64,000 bases of DNA from Mycobacterium lentiflavum. Lineage in GTDB: Bacteria; Actinomycetota; Actinomycetes; Mycobacteriales; Mycobacteriaceae. Each line of letters starts with the position of its first letter. Position 1 is the first letter of the stretch. This document shows, piece by piece, positions 38,157 through 51,028 of the stretch. The stretch is taken from NCBI RefSeq assembly GCF_022374895.2, contig NZ_CP092423.2, positions 1,612,001-1,676,000 on the forward strand. The letters are read 5' to 3'. The notes beneath the pieces are model-generated. The model was not told where the DNA came from. It saw only the letters and a list, made by a program, of their open reading frames with translations, and did not search any database. Both the position numbers and the translations under genes were made by a program.

Positions 38157-38198
38157 AGCCGCAGTCGTCTTCTCGCTGCCCCTGCTACTGAGGGCAGG

Positions 38199-38696
38199 AT
38201 GAACAGGGTGGACAGTGAGAACTCCGTCGGCGCGGCCGACTTCCGACGCGCGCTGGCGCTGATTCAGCACGGCGAGCGCGGCGACGAAGCCGCCATGCGC
38301 GTCGTCGTCGACGATGAGGTCATCCCCGCCGATCGGCTCGCACAGCTGATCCGCGCCACCGTGTCGATCTTCTGGCAGCTGGTGGCTCAGCTGTGCGAAC
38401 CGAACGAAATCGCCGAGATCGGCCAGACCCTGACCCAGGCGTCCGCGCTCGACGAGGTCGATCTCGATCGTGACAATCGGCTGGTGGCCCGGATGGCGAT
38501 GGCGCAGCACGGCGGAGAGCCGGGCGCCGAGGATGAGGTGCTGTGGGACGCGGCCGCGACGCCCCACGGACTGGTGCGCCTCGCTCTCACCGCCGCCGGT
38601 GTCGTCTCCGCGATGCTGCCTCAATTGCGCACCGATGTCGGGAGGCAATTGCTCAACAACTTGGCGATGCAGGCTTTGCGCGAAGAGAACGGTTGA
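38199..38696 (+). CDS. Hypothetical protein downstream of nrdF
   Basis: A 165-aa soluble protein, rich in Ala, Glu and Asp, with a mostly helical look (RRALALIQHGERGDEAAMRV, then LIRATVSIFWQLVAQL). No catalytic motif recognised. It lies 42 bp after nrdF on the same strand and may ride on its transcript, though nothing links it to nucleotide metabolism. Real gene likely, because codon use is normal and the opposite strand offers only an open shadow. Confidence 0.62.
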   Translation: MNRVDSENSVGAADFRRALALIQHGERGDEAAMRVVVDDEVIPADRLAQLIRATVSIFWQLVAQLCEPNEIAEIGQTLTQASALDEVDLDRDNRLVARMAMAQHGGEPGAEDEVLWDAAATPHGLVRLALTAAGVVSAMLPQLRTDVGRQLLNNLAMQALREENG

Positions 38697-38759
38697 TGCG
38701 CAACTAGCTGGATGCCCACATTTTGCGCAGTCGTAGGCGCTCATCGATAACCTGCGCCC

Positions 38760-39542
38760 ATGGCACAGGCCGACGTCGTACCGGATAGGAAATCGCAGGC
38801 GCTACCGCTCAATGGCGCATGCCGCGAATGCGGCCAGGCCCGGCGCAAACGACCCGATGTGGCGGGCCGCTCACGATCCCGGCGCGTCCCCGTGGCCGCG
38901 CAGCCGTCTTCGCCGAAGCCGAAGCAGAAAACTGCCCGAAAGTGGCACGAAATGCCTTGGTGGTTCAGCGAACTCGTCATTCCGACCGTCGTGGCGCTCG
39001 TTACCGGCGCCATCGTGGCGGTGGGGACGATCAAAGGCCAAGCCCTGCTCGACGATGCTCGCGAGGACCGGGCATTGCGGCTGGAAAATCTCCGATTCGT
39101 ACGCGACCACTCTGCCGTCGACCCCAATCAGCCGCGACCGTTCGGCGGTCTTGATCTGCGAGGCCAACACCTGCGCGGGCTGCAATTGGCGAACGCCAAC
39201 TTTGAGGACGCCAATCTCGAGGGAGCGATACTGAGTAACTCGAACCTGTACCGCGCAAGTTTCAATTACGCCCGTCTGATCAACGCGTATCTCGTTGCTG
39301 CGGATCTATCGGAAACTGACGTGGAAGGCGCCAATTTGAGTGGCGCGGACCTGGACCGCGCTAATCTTGCGGGGGCGATCTTCGATCAGACTGTGCTGTA
39401 TCGGGCCAACCTGAAAACTGCCAATCTCAGGGGCGCAGTGTTTAGGTGCGTCTACTACGACTCCGCCACGTCGTGGCCACCCGGGTTCGTCCCAGCGGCC
39501 CGTGACCAACGCTGTGCGGCCGCGGGAAGGCTCCGCCGCTAG
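38760..39542 (+). CDS. Membrane-anchored pentapeptide-repeat protein
   Basis: A 260-aa protein. Residues 1-65 are basic with a CRECGQARRKRP segment; one membrane helix spans about 70-93 (LVIPTVVALVTGAIVAVGTI); from 130 to 235 come pentapeptide repeats of the A(N/D)LxG type (LQLANANFEDANLEGAILS, ANLSGADLDRANLAGAIF). The repeats form a right-handed beta helix. Some such proteins mimic DNA and bind gyrase (MfpA), but this one is membrane-tethered, so that role is not implied. Function unknown. Confidence 0.82.
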   Translation: MAQADVVPDRKSQALPLNGACRECGQARRKRPDVAGRSRSRRVPVAAQPSSPKPKQKTARKWHEMPWWFSELVIPTVVALVTGAIVAVGTIKGQALLDDAREDRALRLENLRFVRDHSAVDPNQPRPFGGLDLRGQHLRGLQLANANFEDANLEGAILSNSNLYRASFNYARLINAYLVAADLSETDVEGANLSGADLDRANLAGAIFDQTVLYRANLKTANLRGAVFRCVYYDSATSWPPGFVPAARDQRCAAAGRLRR

Positions 39543-39548
39543 GAGGTT

Positions 39549-39665
39549 TCAGCTGATGCCGCAGACCCCAAGGCCGTCCGGGCAGTTGATGGTGCACCCG
39601 GCGGTCGTGGCGGCGGCAAAGGTGAGGACCAAGGCGACGACAAGTTTGCTCGTGAGACGAGACAT
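39549..39665 (-). CDS. Very small lipoprotein, 38 aa
   Basis: MSRLTSKLVVALVLTFAAAT followed by lipobox TAGC (21-24) and a 14-residue mature part TINCPDGLGVCGIS with two further Cys. ACGGAG lies 7 nt before the ATG. It is convergent with the pentapeptide-repeat gene, 6 bp apart. The mature CPDGLGVC could form a small disulphide loop. Its shape matches secreted mycobacterial mini-lipoproteins of unknown role. Confidence 0.6.
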   Translation of the reverse strand: MSRLTSKLVVALVLTFAAATTAGCTINCPDGLGVCGIS

Positions 39666-39875
39666 GACCACTCCGTTCTTCCGGGCTGGGCCCGGGCCGT
39701 TGTCGGCTCGCTCATCTTAATTCGCTGGAGCGGTAAAGAGCGTCGGATTCGCCGGATGGCTCGTCGGTAGCCGGCAGCGGCGATTTCCAGCGCCAGATGT
39801 TCAGGTCGTGAACGGCATATGAATTGTCGCCATGGTCGTAGGCCACGGCACCATCCGTACCCCGAGACTGATGGG

Positions 39876-40292
39876 GTGTCGGAACATCACTCTCACAAGC
39901 ACGCGAATTTCCTCAAGTCAGTGATCCGCTGGCTCGACGTCGGCTACCCGCAAGGCGTTCCCGGCCCTGACCAGGTGGCGTTGTTCGCCCTGCTGCGGAG
40001 CACCCCCCTGACCCAGGAGCAACTCGAAGAGGTTGCTCATAACATCGCCGCGAAGGAATCGCAGCCCGGAGCTGACGGCGTCGTCAGCCGCGCGGAGATC
40101 GTCGAGTTCATCGAGAAGACGACTCACACCGACCCCGGCAAAGACGACATTCAGCGCGTGGCCTCGACGCTGGCCGCCGCTGGCTGGCCGCTGGCCGGGA
40201 TCAGCGTGCACCCGGATGACGAGCATGGCAAAGCGGCCGAAGAGATCGCGTGCCGCCGCGACGACGTAGCCGAGGGCGCCTCACAGGGTTGA
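39876..40292 (+). CDS. DUF3349 family protein
   Basis: A 138-aa protein starting at GTG 39876 ([20 protein letters not shown]). The core [20 protein letters not shown] and [20 protein letters not shown] match DUF3349 proteins such as recalled Rv3046c, small helical proteins without known function. The last 12 bp overlap the convergent adhC stop. The upstream in-frame ATG at 39819 adds residues unlike the family. Confidence 0.8.
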   Translation: MSEHHSHKHANFLKSVIRWLDVGYPQGVPGPDQVALFALLRSTPLTQEQLEEVAHNIAAKESQPGADGVVSRAEIVEFIEKTTHTDPGKDDIQRVASTLAAAGWPLAGISVHPDDEHGKAAEEIACRRDDVAEGASQG

Positions 40293-41321
40293 GATGTCGA
40301 TGACGAAGCGGTAGCGCACGTCGCTGGCGAGCACCCGTTCGTAGGCTTCGTTGACGTAATCCGCTTCGATGACCTCGATTTCGGGGGTCACGTCATGCTC
40401 GGCGCAGAAGTCGAGCATCTCCTGGGTTTCCGCGATGCCGCCGATGTTGGACCCGGACAGGCTGCGGCGCGCCAGCGCCAACGGGAACGCGCCGATCTCC
40501 ATGGGGTGCTCGGGGATGCCCAATTCGACGAGCGTGCCGTCGACGTCGAGCAAGCCCACGTAGTCGTCGAGCTTCAGGTTCGCCGAGACGGTGTTGAGGA
40601 TCAGGTCGAAGCTGCTGCGCAACTGCTTGAAGGTGTCGCGGTCGGAGGTGGCGTAGTAGTTCTTGGCGCCCAGCCGCAGTCCGTCTTCCATTTTCTTCAG
40701 CGACTGCGACAGCACGCTCACCTCCGCGCCCATCGCCGCGCCCAGCTTGACCCCCATGTGGCCGAGGCCACCCAGGCCGATGATCGCCAGCCGCGTGCCC
40801 GGCCCGGCCTTCCAGTGGCGCAGCGGTGAGAACAGCGTGACGCCCGCGCACAGCAGCGGCGCGGCCTTGTCCAGCGGGAGCGAGTTCGGAATGCGCAGGA
40901 CGAAGTTCTCGTCGACGACGATGGCCTGGCTGTACCCGCCGTAGGTCGGAGTGCCGTCCTTGTCGGTGGAGTTGTAGGTGAAGGTCGCGCCCCGCTTGCA
41001 GTACTGCTCCAGCCCGGCCTTGCAGCTGCTGCACTGGCCGCAGGAGTTCACCATGCAGCCCACGCCGACGTGGTCGCCTACCTGGTGCTTGGTCACCTCG
41101 GCGCCGACTGCGGTTACCACGCCGGCGATCTCGTGGCCGACGACGACGGGGTAGTTCGGCACACCCCACTCGGATTTCGCGGTGTGGATGTCGGAGTGGC
41201 AGATGCCAGCGAATTTGATGTCGATCGCCACGTCATGCGGCCCCGGGTCGCGTCGGGTGATCGTGATCTTGGTCAATGGTTCCTTGGCCGAAGTGGCGGC
41301 ATACGCGGAAACAGTGCTCAT
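40281..41321 (-). CDS. adhC: Zinc-type NADP-dependent alcohol dehydrogenase AdhC
   Basis: A 346-aa medium-chain dehydrogenase. Catalytic zinc ligands in [11 protein letters not shown] and [10 protein letters not shown]; structural zinc by four Cys in [17 protein letters not shown]; cofactor motif [13 protein letters not shown] near 185. It reduces aldehydes, probably including cinnamyl-type or long-chain ones, with NADPH. The ATG at 41321 ([10 protein letters not shown]) has AGAGAG upstream and gives the same length as recalled Rv3045. Confidence 0.93.
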   Translation of the reverse strand: MSTVSAYAATSAKEPLTKITITRRDPGPHDVAIDIKFAGICHSDIHTAKSEWGVPNYPVVVGHEIAGVVTAVGAEVTKHQVGDHVGVGCMVNSCGQCSSCKAGLEQYCKRGATFTYNSTDKDGTPTYGGYSQAIVVDENFVLRIPNSLPLDKAAPLLCAGVTLFSPLRHWKAGPGTRLAIIGLGGLGHMGVKLGAAMGAEVSVLSQSLKKMEDGLRLGAKNYYATSDRDTFKQLRSSFDLILNTVSANLKLDDYVGLLDVDGTLVELGIPEHPMEIGAFPLALARRSLSGSNIGGIAETQEMLDFCAEHDVTPEIEVIEADYVNEAYERVLASDVRYRFVIDISTL

Positions 41322-41437
41322 TAGCAATCTCTCTTCGATTCGATGGCGTCTCAGAAAAGCTTAGCTAAGGTAAAGGTCTCAGGCCAATCGGACGGTCACC
41401 CATGAGCTTATGACGATGCGTGCGTACCGGATCAGGG

Positions 41438-42577
41438 CTAATTAATTGCGGCGTTGAGCAGGCGCAGGTCGTCGACGATGCCCCGGGCCGCGATCACGCC
41501 TTCGCCGGTCTGCCACACCTCGTCGTTGACGATGTAGACGCGGTTGTCGCGGTTGGCGGACAGCTTGCGCCATGGGGCGCTGTCCAAGATCGTCGCGGCG
41601 CGGTCGGCGGCGGCGCGGGTGGCGCACGACATGTAGATCACGTCGGCGTCCGCGGCCGAGAAATCCGCGCCCTTCGCCAGATCGGCGTCGGTCGCGCCGA
41701 TCTCGATGTAGGGCTTGTCGGTGAACCGCTGGGCGGCCGGCCGGTCCACCCCGACCGCGCTGAGCACACTGGCCGGGAAGTTGTTGGCGCCGTAGATCCG
41801 CAGCTTGTCGGTGGTCAGCTGAACGACCGACGCCTGGAAGTGAGCGGCGTCGTGGGAGGCGCCGATCTGGCTGGCCCGCTGGGTGAAACCGCCGATCAGG
41901 CCGTCGACGGCGCCGCTGCGCGCCGTCGCGCCGCCGACAATGCGCAGGTTGTCCTGCCAGGCTCCACCCGGTGCTGCCGTGAACACCGTTGGGGCGATCG
42001 CCGCGAGCCTCGGATACGTCCTCGGCGTCAGCGCGACCGAGCCCAGGATCAGATCCGGGTGTAGCGCGGCGATCGCGCGCAGGTCGGGATTGCTCCGGGT
42101 GCCGACTCCGGGCAGTGCATGCACCGCGTCGCCCAGATAGGACGGCTGACTCGGCGAATCGTCCGGCAGGGCCGCGGCGACCACGCGCGATTGCAGGCCG
42201 AGCGCGCAGACGGCGTCGAGCTGATCGCCGGTGAGCACCACGATGCGCTGCGCCTGCGCGGGCACCTGGACCGAGTCCGGAGTGACCCCCGCGGCATTGT
42301 GGGCCTGCCGCGTCGCCGGCCCGGGATCGGCCGGAGCCGCGTCCCGCGGGCACGACTCGTCGGGCTTGCGGTCGTTGCCCAGCACTCCGGCGCCCGCGAT
42401 TTGCGTGGTGGGTGTGACCAACGGCCGGGTCGACGTCCCCTTGGAGCCGGACTGCCCGGACCCGCACGCGCTGCACGTCACGACCGCTGCCGCCGCGATC
42501 GCCGCAACTGCCACCAGCCGACCCTTGACGGGTGTCTTGACGGGCGTCAGGGTGGGTCGCCTACCGCCGGATTGCAC
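41438..42577 (-). CDS. fecB: Periplasmic substrate-binding lipoprotein FecB
   Basis: A 379-aa exported protein. Hydrophobic signal followed by VVTCSACG, with the Cys of SAC as the lipid site near residue 38. The binding-protein core has QRIVVLTGDQLDAVCALGLQ, VGTRSNPDLRAIAALHPDLI and WQTGEGVIAARGIVDDLR. FecB-type proteins bind ferric siderophores or heme; in mycobacteria heme uptake and envelope roles are reported for this gene. The GTG at 42577 is chosen by comparison with the M. tuberculosis protein. No permease genes are adjacent. Confidence 0.92.
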   Translation of the reverse strand: MQSGGRRPTLTPVKTPVKGRLVAVAAIAAAAVVTCSACGSGQSGSKGTSTRPLVTPTTQIAGAGVLGNDRKPDESCPRDAAPADPGPATRQAHNAAGVTPDSVQVPAQAQRIVVLTGDQLDAVCALGLQSRVVAAALPDDSPSQPSYLGDAVHALPGVGTRSNPDLRAIAALHPDLILGSVALTPRTYPRLAAIAPTVFTAAPGGAWQDNLRIVGGATARSGAVDGLIGGFTQRASQIGASHDAAHFQASVVQLTTDKLRIYGANNFPASVLSAVGVDRPAAQRFTDKPYIEIGATDADLAKGADFSAADADVIYMSCATRAAADRAATILDSAPWRKLSANRDNRVYIVNDEVWQTGEGVIAARGIVDDLRLLNAAIN

Positions 42578-42664
42578 ACGTTCGACGCTAACATCCGGCC
42601 AGTTGGGAACCGGTCTGCCGACGCGGCCCGGCGCCTGTGATGAACCAATTACGACAGTTTGTAG

Positions 42665-45728
<3,064 letters not shown>

Positions 45729-45802
45729 GATTCCGCCCGAGTAGGTGCGCACTGCACCGACCCGGCAGCCATCACACTCTCGCGGTACGGCACGATGATC
45801 GG

Positions 45803-46717
45803 GTGCCCGAAACCGGTCCCGAAAGCTCCGAAACCGGCCTCGAAACCGGCCTCGAAACCGGCCTCGAAACCGGCCTCGAAACCGGCACTGCCGAAGCCGA
45901 CCCCGATCTGCTGATCGACTTCAGAAACGTCTCGCTGCGCCGCGGCGACCACGTGATGGTCGGGCCGCTGGATTGGGCCGTCGAACTCGACGAGCGCTGG
46001 GTGATCATCGGTCCCAACGGGGCGGGCAAGACGTCACTGCTGCGCATCGCCGCGGCCGCCGAGCACCCGTCGACCGGCATCGCCTTCGTGCTCGGCGAGC
46101 GGTTGGGCCGCGTCGACGTGTCGGAGTTGAAGGCCCGGATCGGGCTCAGCTCTTCGGCTTTGGCGCAGCGCATCCCCTCCGACGAGGTCGTGCGCGACTT
46201 GGTCATCTCGGCCGGCTACGCGGTCCTGGGGCGCTGGCGTGAGCGTTACGAGGAAGTCGACCATCAGCGCGCCCTCGACATGCTGGAGAGCCTGGGCGCC
46301 GAGCACCTGGCCGACCGCACCTACGGGACGCTGTCCGAAGGGGAGCGCAAGCGGGTACTGATCGCCCGCGCGCTGATGACCGACCCCGAGCTGCTGCTGC
46401 TCGACGAACCCGCCGCCGGCCTGGACCTGGGTGGCCGCGAGGAATTGGTATCCCGGCTGACCGACCTGGCCGCCGACCCCGACGCGCCCGCCCTGGTATT
46501 GGTCACTCACCACGTCGAGGAGGTGCCGCCGGGCTTCAGCCACGCCATGTTGCTGTCGGAGGGACGGGTCGTGGCCGCGGGGCTGCTGGCCGATGCGTTG
46601 ACCGCCGAGAACCTCTCGGCTGCGTTCGGTCAATCGATCGCCTTGGACGTCATCGATGGGCGGTACTTCGCGCGGCGTGTTCGTGCCCGCGCGGCCCATC
46701 GCAGGAGGCCGGAATGA
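45803..46717 (+). CDS. Stand-alone ABC transporter ATP-binding protein
   Basis: A 304-aa single ATPase domain. Walker A IGPNGAGKTSLL near 73, signature LSEGERKRVLIARAL near 177, Walker B LLLLDEPAAGLDLGG, and H-loop VTHHVEEVP. There is no transmembrane part or permease beside it, so its partner or role (transport, ribosome-linked or repair) is unclear; the E-P-A-A-G-L-D Walker B region resembles recalled Rv3041c. The N-terminus carries an ETGL tandem repeat (residues 10-29) coded by a 12-bp array. Its stop overlaps the Nudix start as ATGA, so the two are one operon. Confidence 0.88.
   Translation: MPETGPESSETGLETGLETGLETGLETGTAEADPDLLIDFRNVSLRRGDHVMVGPLDWAVELDERWVIIGPNGAGKTSLLRIAAAAEHPSTGIAFVLGERLGRVDVSELKARIGLSSSALAQRIPSDEVVRDLVISAGYAVLGRWRERYEEVDHQRALDMLESLGAEHLADRTYGTLSEGERKRVLIARALMTDPELLLLDEPAAGLDLGGREELVSRLTDLAADPDAPALVLVTHHVEEVPPGFSHAMLLSEGRVVAAGLLADALTAENLSAAFGQSIALDVIDGRYFARRVRARAAHRRRPE
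45830..45889 (+). repeat. 12-bp tandem array at the 5' end of the ABC gene
   Basis: Four exact copies of GAAACCGGCCTC (45830-45877) and a fifth imperfect copy (GAAACCGGCACT). A diverged unit (GAAACCGGTCCC) lies at 45809. Each unit codes for ETGL, so copy-number changes keep the frame. Likely a polymorphic microsatellite. Confidence 0.9.
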
Positions 46718-47541
46718 ACACCACCCCCGAGCCGCTACCGACCCGGCCGGCGGCCACCGTGATGCTGATCCGCGACGTGCCCGGCGGCGTGAAGACCTTC
46801 CTGATGCGCCGACATTCGAAGATGGAGTTCGCTCCCGGCACGATGGTGTTCCCCGGCGGCGGGGTGGACGACCGCGACCGTAATGCCGACATCGCGTGGG
46901 CCGGCCCGGCGCCCGACTGGTGGGCACAGCGGTTCGGCATCGACACCGAGCTGGCCGCGGCCCTGGTGTGCGCGGCGGCACGGGAGACGTTCGAAGAATC
47001 CGGGGTGTTGTTCGCGGGCCCGGCCGGCCAATCCCTTTCGTCACCGGACGGAATCGTGCGCGACGCCTCGGTGTACGCCGATGCCCGCCGCGCTCTGGAC
47101 GACCGAACGTTGTCGTTCGCGGACTTCCTGCGGAGCGAAAACCTGGTGCTGCGTTCCGACCTGCTGCGGCCGTGGGCCAACTGGGTCACCCCGGAAGCCG
47201 AGCGCACCCGCCGCTACGACACCTACTTCTTCGTCGGCGCTCTACCGGAGGGCCAGCGGGCCGACGGGGAGAACACCGAATCGGACAGTGCCGGCTGGTC
47301 GACGCCGCAAGCCGCGATCGACGACTTCGAAGCCGGGCGCTGCTTCTTGCTGCCGCCGACCTGGACCCAGCTGGACTCGCTGGCCGGGCACACCGTCGCC
47401 GAAGTGCTGGCCGTCGAACGCCAAATCGTGCCGGTGCAACCGCATTTGGAGATCCAGGGGGACAACTGGATCTTCGAGTTCTTCGACTCCGACCGCTACC
47501 ACCAGGCCCGGGAAAAGGGCGGCATGGGGTGGCGGTATTGA
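46714..47541 (+). CDS. Nudix hydrolase family protein
   Basis: A 275-aa Nudix protein. [15 protein letters not shown] near 39 and a separated Nudix helix [14 protein letters not shown] near 88 (RE..EE..G) show the fold; the 21-residue insert between them is typical of the NUDT19/CoA-type branch. It may hydrolyse a CoA derivative or a nucleotide diphosphate compound. Overlaps the ABC gene by 4 bp and echA17 by 4 bp, giving a tight three-gene operon. Matches recalled Rv3040c. Confidence 0.85.
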   Translation: MNTTPEPLPTRPAATVMLIRDVPGGVKTFLMRRHSKMEFAPGTMVFPGGGVDDRDRNADIAWAGPAPDWWAQRFGIDTELAAALVCAAARETFEESGVLFAGPAGQSLSSPDGIVRDASVYADARRALDDRTLSFADFLRSENLVLRSDLLRPWANWVTPEAERTRRYDTYFFVGALPEGQRADGENTESDSAGWSTPQAAIDDFEAGRCFLLPPTWTQLDSLAGHTVAEVLAVERQIVPVQPHLEIQGDNWIFEFFDSDRYHQAREKGGMGWRY

Positions 47542-48206
47542 GCGAGTTCGTCCACGTCGTAGTCAGTGACGGCTCGCGGGACGCCGGCCTGGCCGTACTG
47601 CTGGTGTCGCGGCCGCCCACCAACACGATGACCCGGCAGGTCTACCGCGAGATCGCGGCGGCGGCCGCCGAGGTGGGGCGGCGCGATGACGTCGCCGCGG
47701 TGATCCTTTTCGGTGGGCACGAGATCTTTTCCGCCGGTGATGACATGCCGGAGCTGGCGACGCTGAGCGCCGCCGAGGCGGACAGTGCGGCTCGGGTGCG
47801 TGCCGACGCCGTCGAGGCCGTCGCGGTGATCCCGAAGCCGACCGTTGCGGCGGTCACCGGCTACGCGTTGGGCGCGGGTCTGACGTTGGCGCTGGCCGCC
47901 GACTGGCGGATCAGCGGCGACAACGTGAAGTTCGGCGCGACCGAAATTCTGTCGGACCGGGTGCCCGGGGGATTAGACCGACTGACGCGGGCCGCCGGGG
48001 CGAGTCATGCCAAGGAGATGGTGTTCAGCGGGCGCTTCGTTGACGCCGAGGAGGCCCTGCAGCTGGGCCTGGTCGACGAGCTGGTGGCGCCCGACGACGT
48101 GTACGACGCGGCGGCGAACTGGGCGCGGCGGTTTCTCGACGGTCCGCGGGAGGCGTTGGCCGCCGCCAAGGCGGGCATCAACGCCGCTTTCGACGGCGGC
48201 GCTTAG
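47538..48206 (+). CDS. echA17: Enoyl-CoA hydratase/isomerase family, EchA17-like
   Basis: A 222-aa crotonase-fold protein. Oxyanion-hole region [17 protein letters not shown] near 57, [21 protein letters not shown] near 95, and [20 protein letters not shown]. It is shorter than the ~254-aa norm, mostly at the C-terminus. A TTG at 47538 overlaps the Nudix stop; a GTG at 47529 is the alternative. Last gene of the ABC-Nudix-EchA operon and last gene before the 13E12 locus and mobile element. Confidence 0.85.
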   Translation: MSEFVHVVVSDGSRDAGLAVLLVSRPPTNTMTRQVYREIAAAAAEVGRRDDVAAVILFGGHEIFSAGDDMPELATLSAAEADSAARVRADAVEAVAVIPKPTVAAVTGYALGAGLTLALAADWRISGDNVKFGATEILSDRVPGGLDRLTRAAGASHAKEMVFSGRFVDAEEALQLGLVDELVAPDDVYDAAANWARRFLDGPREALAAAKAGINAAFDGGA

Positions 48207-48321
48207 GCGGCTGTCGCGTGTTGGTTGATAGATCTTCGCCCTATCCAGGGCCACCCCGACTGCAACGGTAACCGCCAGTGGGGTGCCGAGATTTGTCGTA
48301 CACCGCTGCGATGATGGGGGT

Positions 48322-49341
48322 ATGTCTTCGAGCGCATCTCGGTCCGCGGAGCTGAGGCCTGCGGATCGGTTGGGGGTGTTGTTCGAGGAGTTGGCGGAGT
48401 TGGCCGGTCAGCGCAATGCGATTGACGGGCGCATCGTGGACATTGTCGCCGAGATTGATCGCGAGGGGCTGTGTGGAGCGACCGGTGCGCGGTCGGTCGC
48501 GGCGTTGATGGCTTGGAAGTTGGGGTGGTCTGCGGGTAACGCCCGTACGGTGACCGCGGTGGCGGATCGTGTTGAGGAGTTTCCGCGCTGTGTGCAGGGG
48601 CTGCGGGCGGGGCGACTGTCGTTGGATCAGGTCGGGGTGATCGCCGCGCGTGCCGGGGCGGGTTCTGATGAGCATTATGCGCAGCTGGCGCAGGTGGCCA
48701 CGGTCACTCAGTTGCGTACCGCGGTCGCGCTGGAACCGCGCCCTGAACCCGATGCTGGGCCGCAACAGGGGCCGGCGATCACCAAGAGCTCCGATGAGCA
48801 CTTCGCCTGTTGGCGGGTTCGGCTTGCCCACCCGGACGCGGCCAAGTTCGAAGCGGCACTGCAATCTCATCGCGACGCGCTGGTCGCCGAGTGGAAGCAG
48901 GATCGTGGCGACGGGGAGCGGGTGTCAGAGACGGCGCCGCCGGTGCCGGGCACCTTGGAGGCGTTTATGCGGCTGGTGGAGACGGGCTGGGATGTTGACG
49001 CGGCCCGTCGACCCCACGGGATGCAGACCACGGTGGTGGTGCATGTCGACGTCACCCAGCCGGCGGCGGCGTTGCATCTGGGTCCGCTGCTGACCGACGC
49101 CGAGCGTGGGTATCTGACGTGTGATGCCACCGGTGAGGTGTGGTTTGAACGCGCCGGGGAGGTGATCGGGGCTGGGCGCACTACGCGGTTGATCAGCCGC
49201 CGGCTGCGCCGCGCCCTGGAACACCGCGACCGCGCCTGCGTGGTGCCCGGGTGTGGGGCCACCCGGGGCCTGCAGGCACACCACGTGCGGCATTGGCAGG
49301 ACGGCGGCCCGACCGAGTTGTCCAAGCTCAAATGTCGCTAA
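48322..49341 (+). pseudogene. 13E12-family DUF222/HNH protein, cut inside the HNH motif
   Basis: A 339-aa frame. The DUF222 part (LFEELAELAGQRNAIDGRIV, GARSVAALMAWKLG) and the start of the HNH domain (RDRACVVPGCGATRGLQAHH, then HVRHWQDGGPTEL) are normal for the REP13E12 family of mycobacteria. Family proteins go on after TELSNL with VLLCPYHHRLHH, holding the last HNH residues; here it reads SKLKCR and stops. The break coincides with the start of the recombinase region, so the gene has been split by integration. The missing half is not found in this window. REP13E12 copies are known attachment sites for prophage phiRv1. Confidence 0.85.
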
Positions 49342-49350
49342 ACTACCCTC
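49316..49350. other. Probable left attachment junction (attL)
   Basis: The 13E12 reading frame stops matching its family at about 49325-49330 (after GAGTTGTCC), and the serine recombinase starts at 49351. So the element/chromosome junction lies in this short stretch. The exact core cannot be set without the empty site or the right end. Confidence 0.6.
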
Positions 49351-50790
49351 ATGGCGAAACCGAGAACTCCCGGTCAACGCGTCGGGGTGCGGTCGGCGGC
49401 GATCTACGCCCGGATCTCCGCCGATGTGGAGGGCACCGGGCTGGGAGTGGCACGTCAGTTGGAGGACTGCCGCAAGCTCGCCGCTGATCGGGGCTGGCAG
49501 GTCGGCGATGAGTACGTCGACAACGATGTATCGGCCTACTCGGGCAAGCCGCGTCGCGAGTACGCCCGGATGTTGGATGACCTGAAATCCGGTGCGCGTG
49601 ATGCGGTGATCGTCTACAACCTCGACCGTCTGCATCGTCGCCCGGTCGAGTTGGAAGACTTCGTCACCCTGTGTGAAGTGGCGGGCGTGCGCGATGTCGC
49701 CACCGTGACCGCCGACATCGATCTCGGCAACGATGACGGGTTGTTCATGGCCCGGATTTTCGCCGCGTTCGCCGCCAAAGAATCCGGCCGCAAATCCGCG
49801 CGTATCCGCCGCAAAATGCTGCAGAACGCCGAACAAGGATTGCCGCACGGCCCAGCGCGGCCGTTCGGCTACGAACCCGACAAAATCACCCTCCGCCCCG
49901 ACGAAGCGAAAGTCGTTCGGGAGATGGTGGACCGCTACCTGGCCGGGGCATCGATCCGATCGTTGACGATTTGGCTCAACGACACCGGGATCGCCCCGCC
50001 CGCGTCCACGTCGTGGCAGACCACCACCGTCCGCCACATCCTGGCCTCAGGACGGATTGCCGGGTTGCGCGAGCATCACGGGGAGGTGATCGGTCCCGCG
50101 GCGTGGCCGGCGATCATCACCCCCGCCGAGCGGGACCGCATCCTCGCCCGGATGACTGCCCGCTCAGTGACCAAGACCCGCGCCCCACGCACCTACCTAC
50201 TGTCTGGGATGCTGCGCTGCGGACGCTGCGGGAACCGCTTGTTTTCCCAAGCCCGCCACAACAATCCAACCAACCGAGTCCGCCGCTACGTCTGCCTCAA
50301 AGGCCCCGACCACGGCGGCTGCGGCCGACTCACCGTGGTCGCGCAACCAGTCGAAGAACTGTTGACTGACGCGGTACTGACCCGACTGGACTCCCCGCAG
50401 CTCGCCGACGCCCTGAACGGGAAAGCCAGAGTCGACGCTGATGTCGCCGCGCTCGCTGCGCAGCTAGAAGCCGACCAGGCCCGCCTCGACGAGCTCGCCG
50501 CACTCTATGCCGAGGGCGCGGTGACCGCACGGGAATGGATCGCTGCCCGCGACCCCATCACCAACCGCATCACCCAAACCCGCCGCGACATCGCAAAAGC
50601 CACCGACACCAGCTCAATAGTGGACCTCGTGGGCACCGGCAACGCGCTACGCGGCCAATGGGACGGCCTCGACATCGACCGCCAACAAGCCATCATCAAA
50701 TCAGTACTCGACCACGCCGTCATCGCACCCGGCACCCCCGGCTCCCGCGGCCTCGACATCAACCGCGTCCAGCCAGTTTGGCGTGTGTAG
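49351..50790 (+). CDS. Large serine recombinase, phiRv1-integrase type
   Basis: A 479-aa large serine integrase. Catalytic domain at about 14-160: nucleophile Ser23 in IYARISADVEGTGLGVARQ, YVDNDVSAYSGKPRREY, and Arg-bearing NLDRLHRRPVELEDF. A recombinase domain follows, then a zinc ribbon (LRCGRCGNRLF and DHGGCGRL near 290-335) and a coiled-coil region near 375-410. The layout, GVARQ-EDC, LDNDVSA-like and LDRLHRRP(V/I)ELE blocks and the C-terminal NRVQPVW resemble the phiRv1 integrase as I recall it. It should catalyse attP x attB integration into 13E12 sequences; excision would need a directionality factor not identified here. Confidence 0.92.
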   Translation: MAKPRTPGQRVGVRSAAIYARISADVEGTGLGVARQLEDCRKLAADRGWQVGDEYVDNDVSAYSGKPRREYARMLDDLKSGARDAVIVYNLDRLHRRPVELEDFVTLCEVAGVRDVATVTADIDLGNDDGLFMARIFAAFAAKESGRKSARIRRKMLQNAEQGLPHGPARPFGYEPDKITLRPDEAKVVREMVDRYLAGASIRSLTIWLNDTGIAPPASTSWQTTTVRHILASGRIAGLREHHGEVIGPAAWPAIITPAERDRILARMTARSVTKTRAPRTYLLSGMLRCGRCGNRLFSQARHNNPTNRVRRYVCLKGPDHGGCGRLTVVAQPVEELLTDAVLTRLDSPQLADALNGKARVDADVAALAAQLEADQARLDELAALYAEGAVTAREWIAARDPITNRITQTRRDIAKATDTSSIVDLVGTGNALRGQWDGLDIDRQQAIIKSVLDHAVIAPGTPGSRGLDINRVQPVWRV

Positions 50791-51028
50791 ATCGCGCTTC
50801 TGTCGCGCAGGCACGACTGTCGCAAACTGTTCCAGATTGGACCCGTGTGACAATCCGGCTGGTGTCCGACTTGCTATTTCGTCGTTCATGCCAGGCGTCC
50901 TGGTCAACGGCGACAGGCGCTGCCGACTTAGCATCGGATCACAGAGGGCGCACTGTGCAGATCAGTCCTGGCGACCGGTGCGCCATGATCAGCCATGAGT
51001 GACACCTGACCGGCAGTGTGAAACCGGG

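Noticed and set aside
41351..41380. AGCTTAGCTAAGGTAAAGG between adhC and fecB as an IdeR box
   Set aside because: Only a loose match to TTAGGTTAGGCTAACCTAA, with no symmetry; iron control of fecB cannot be claimed from it.
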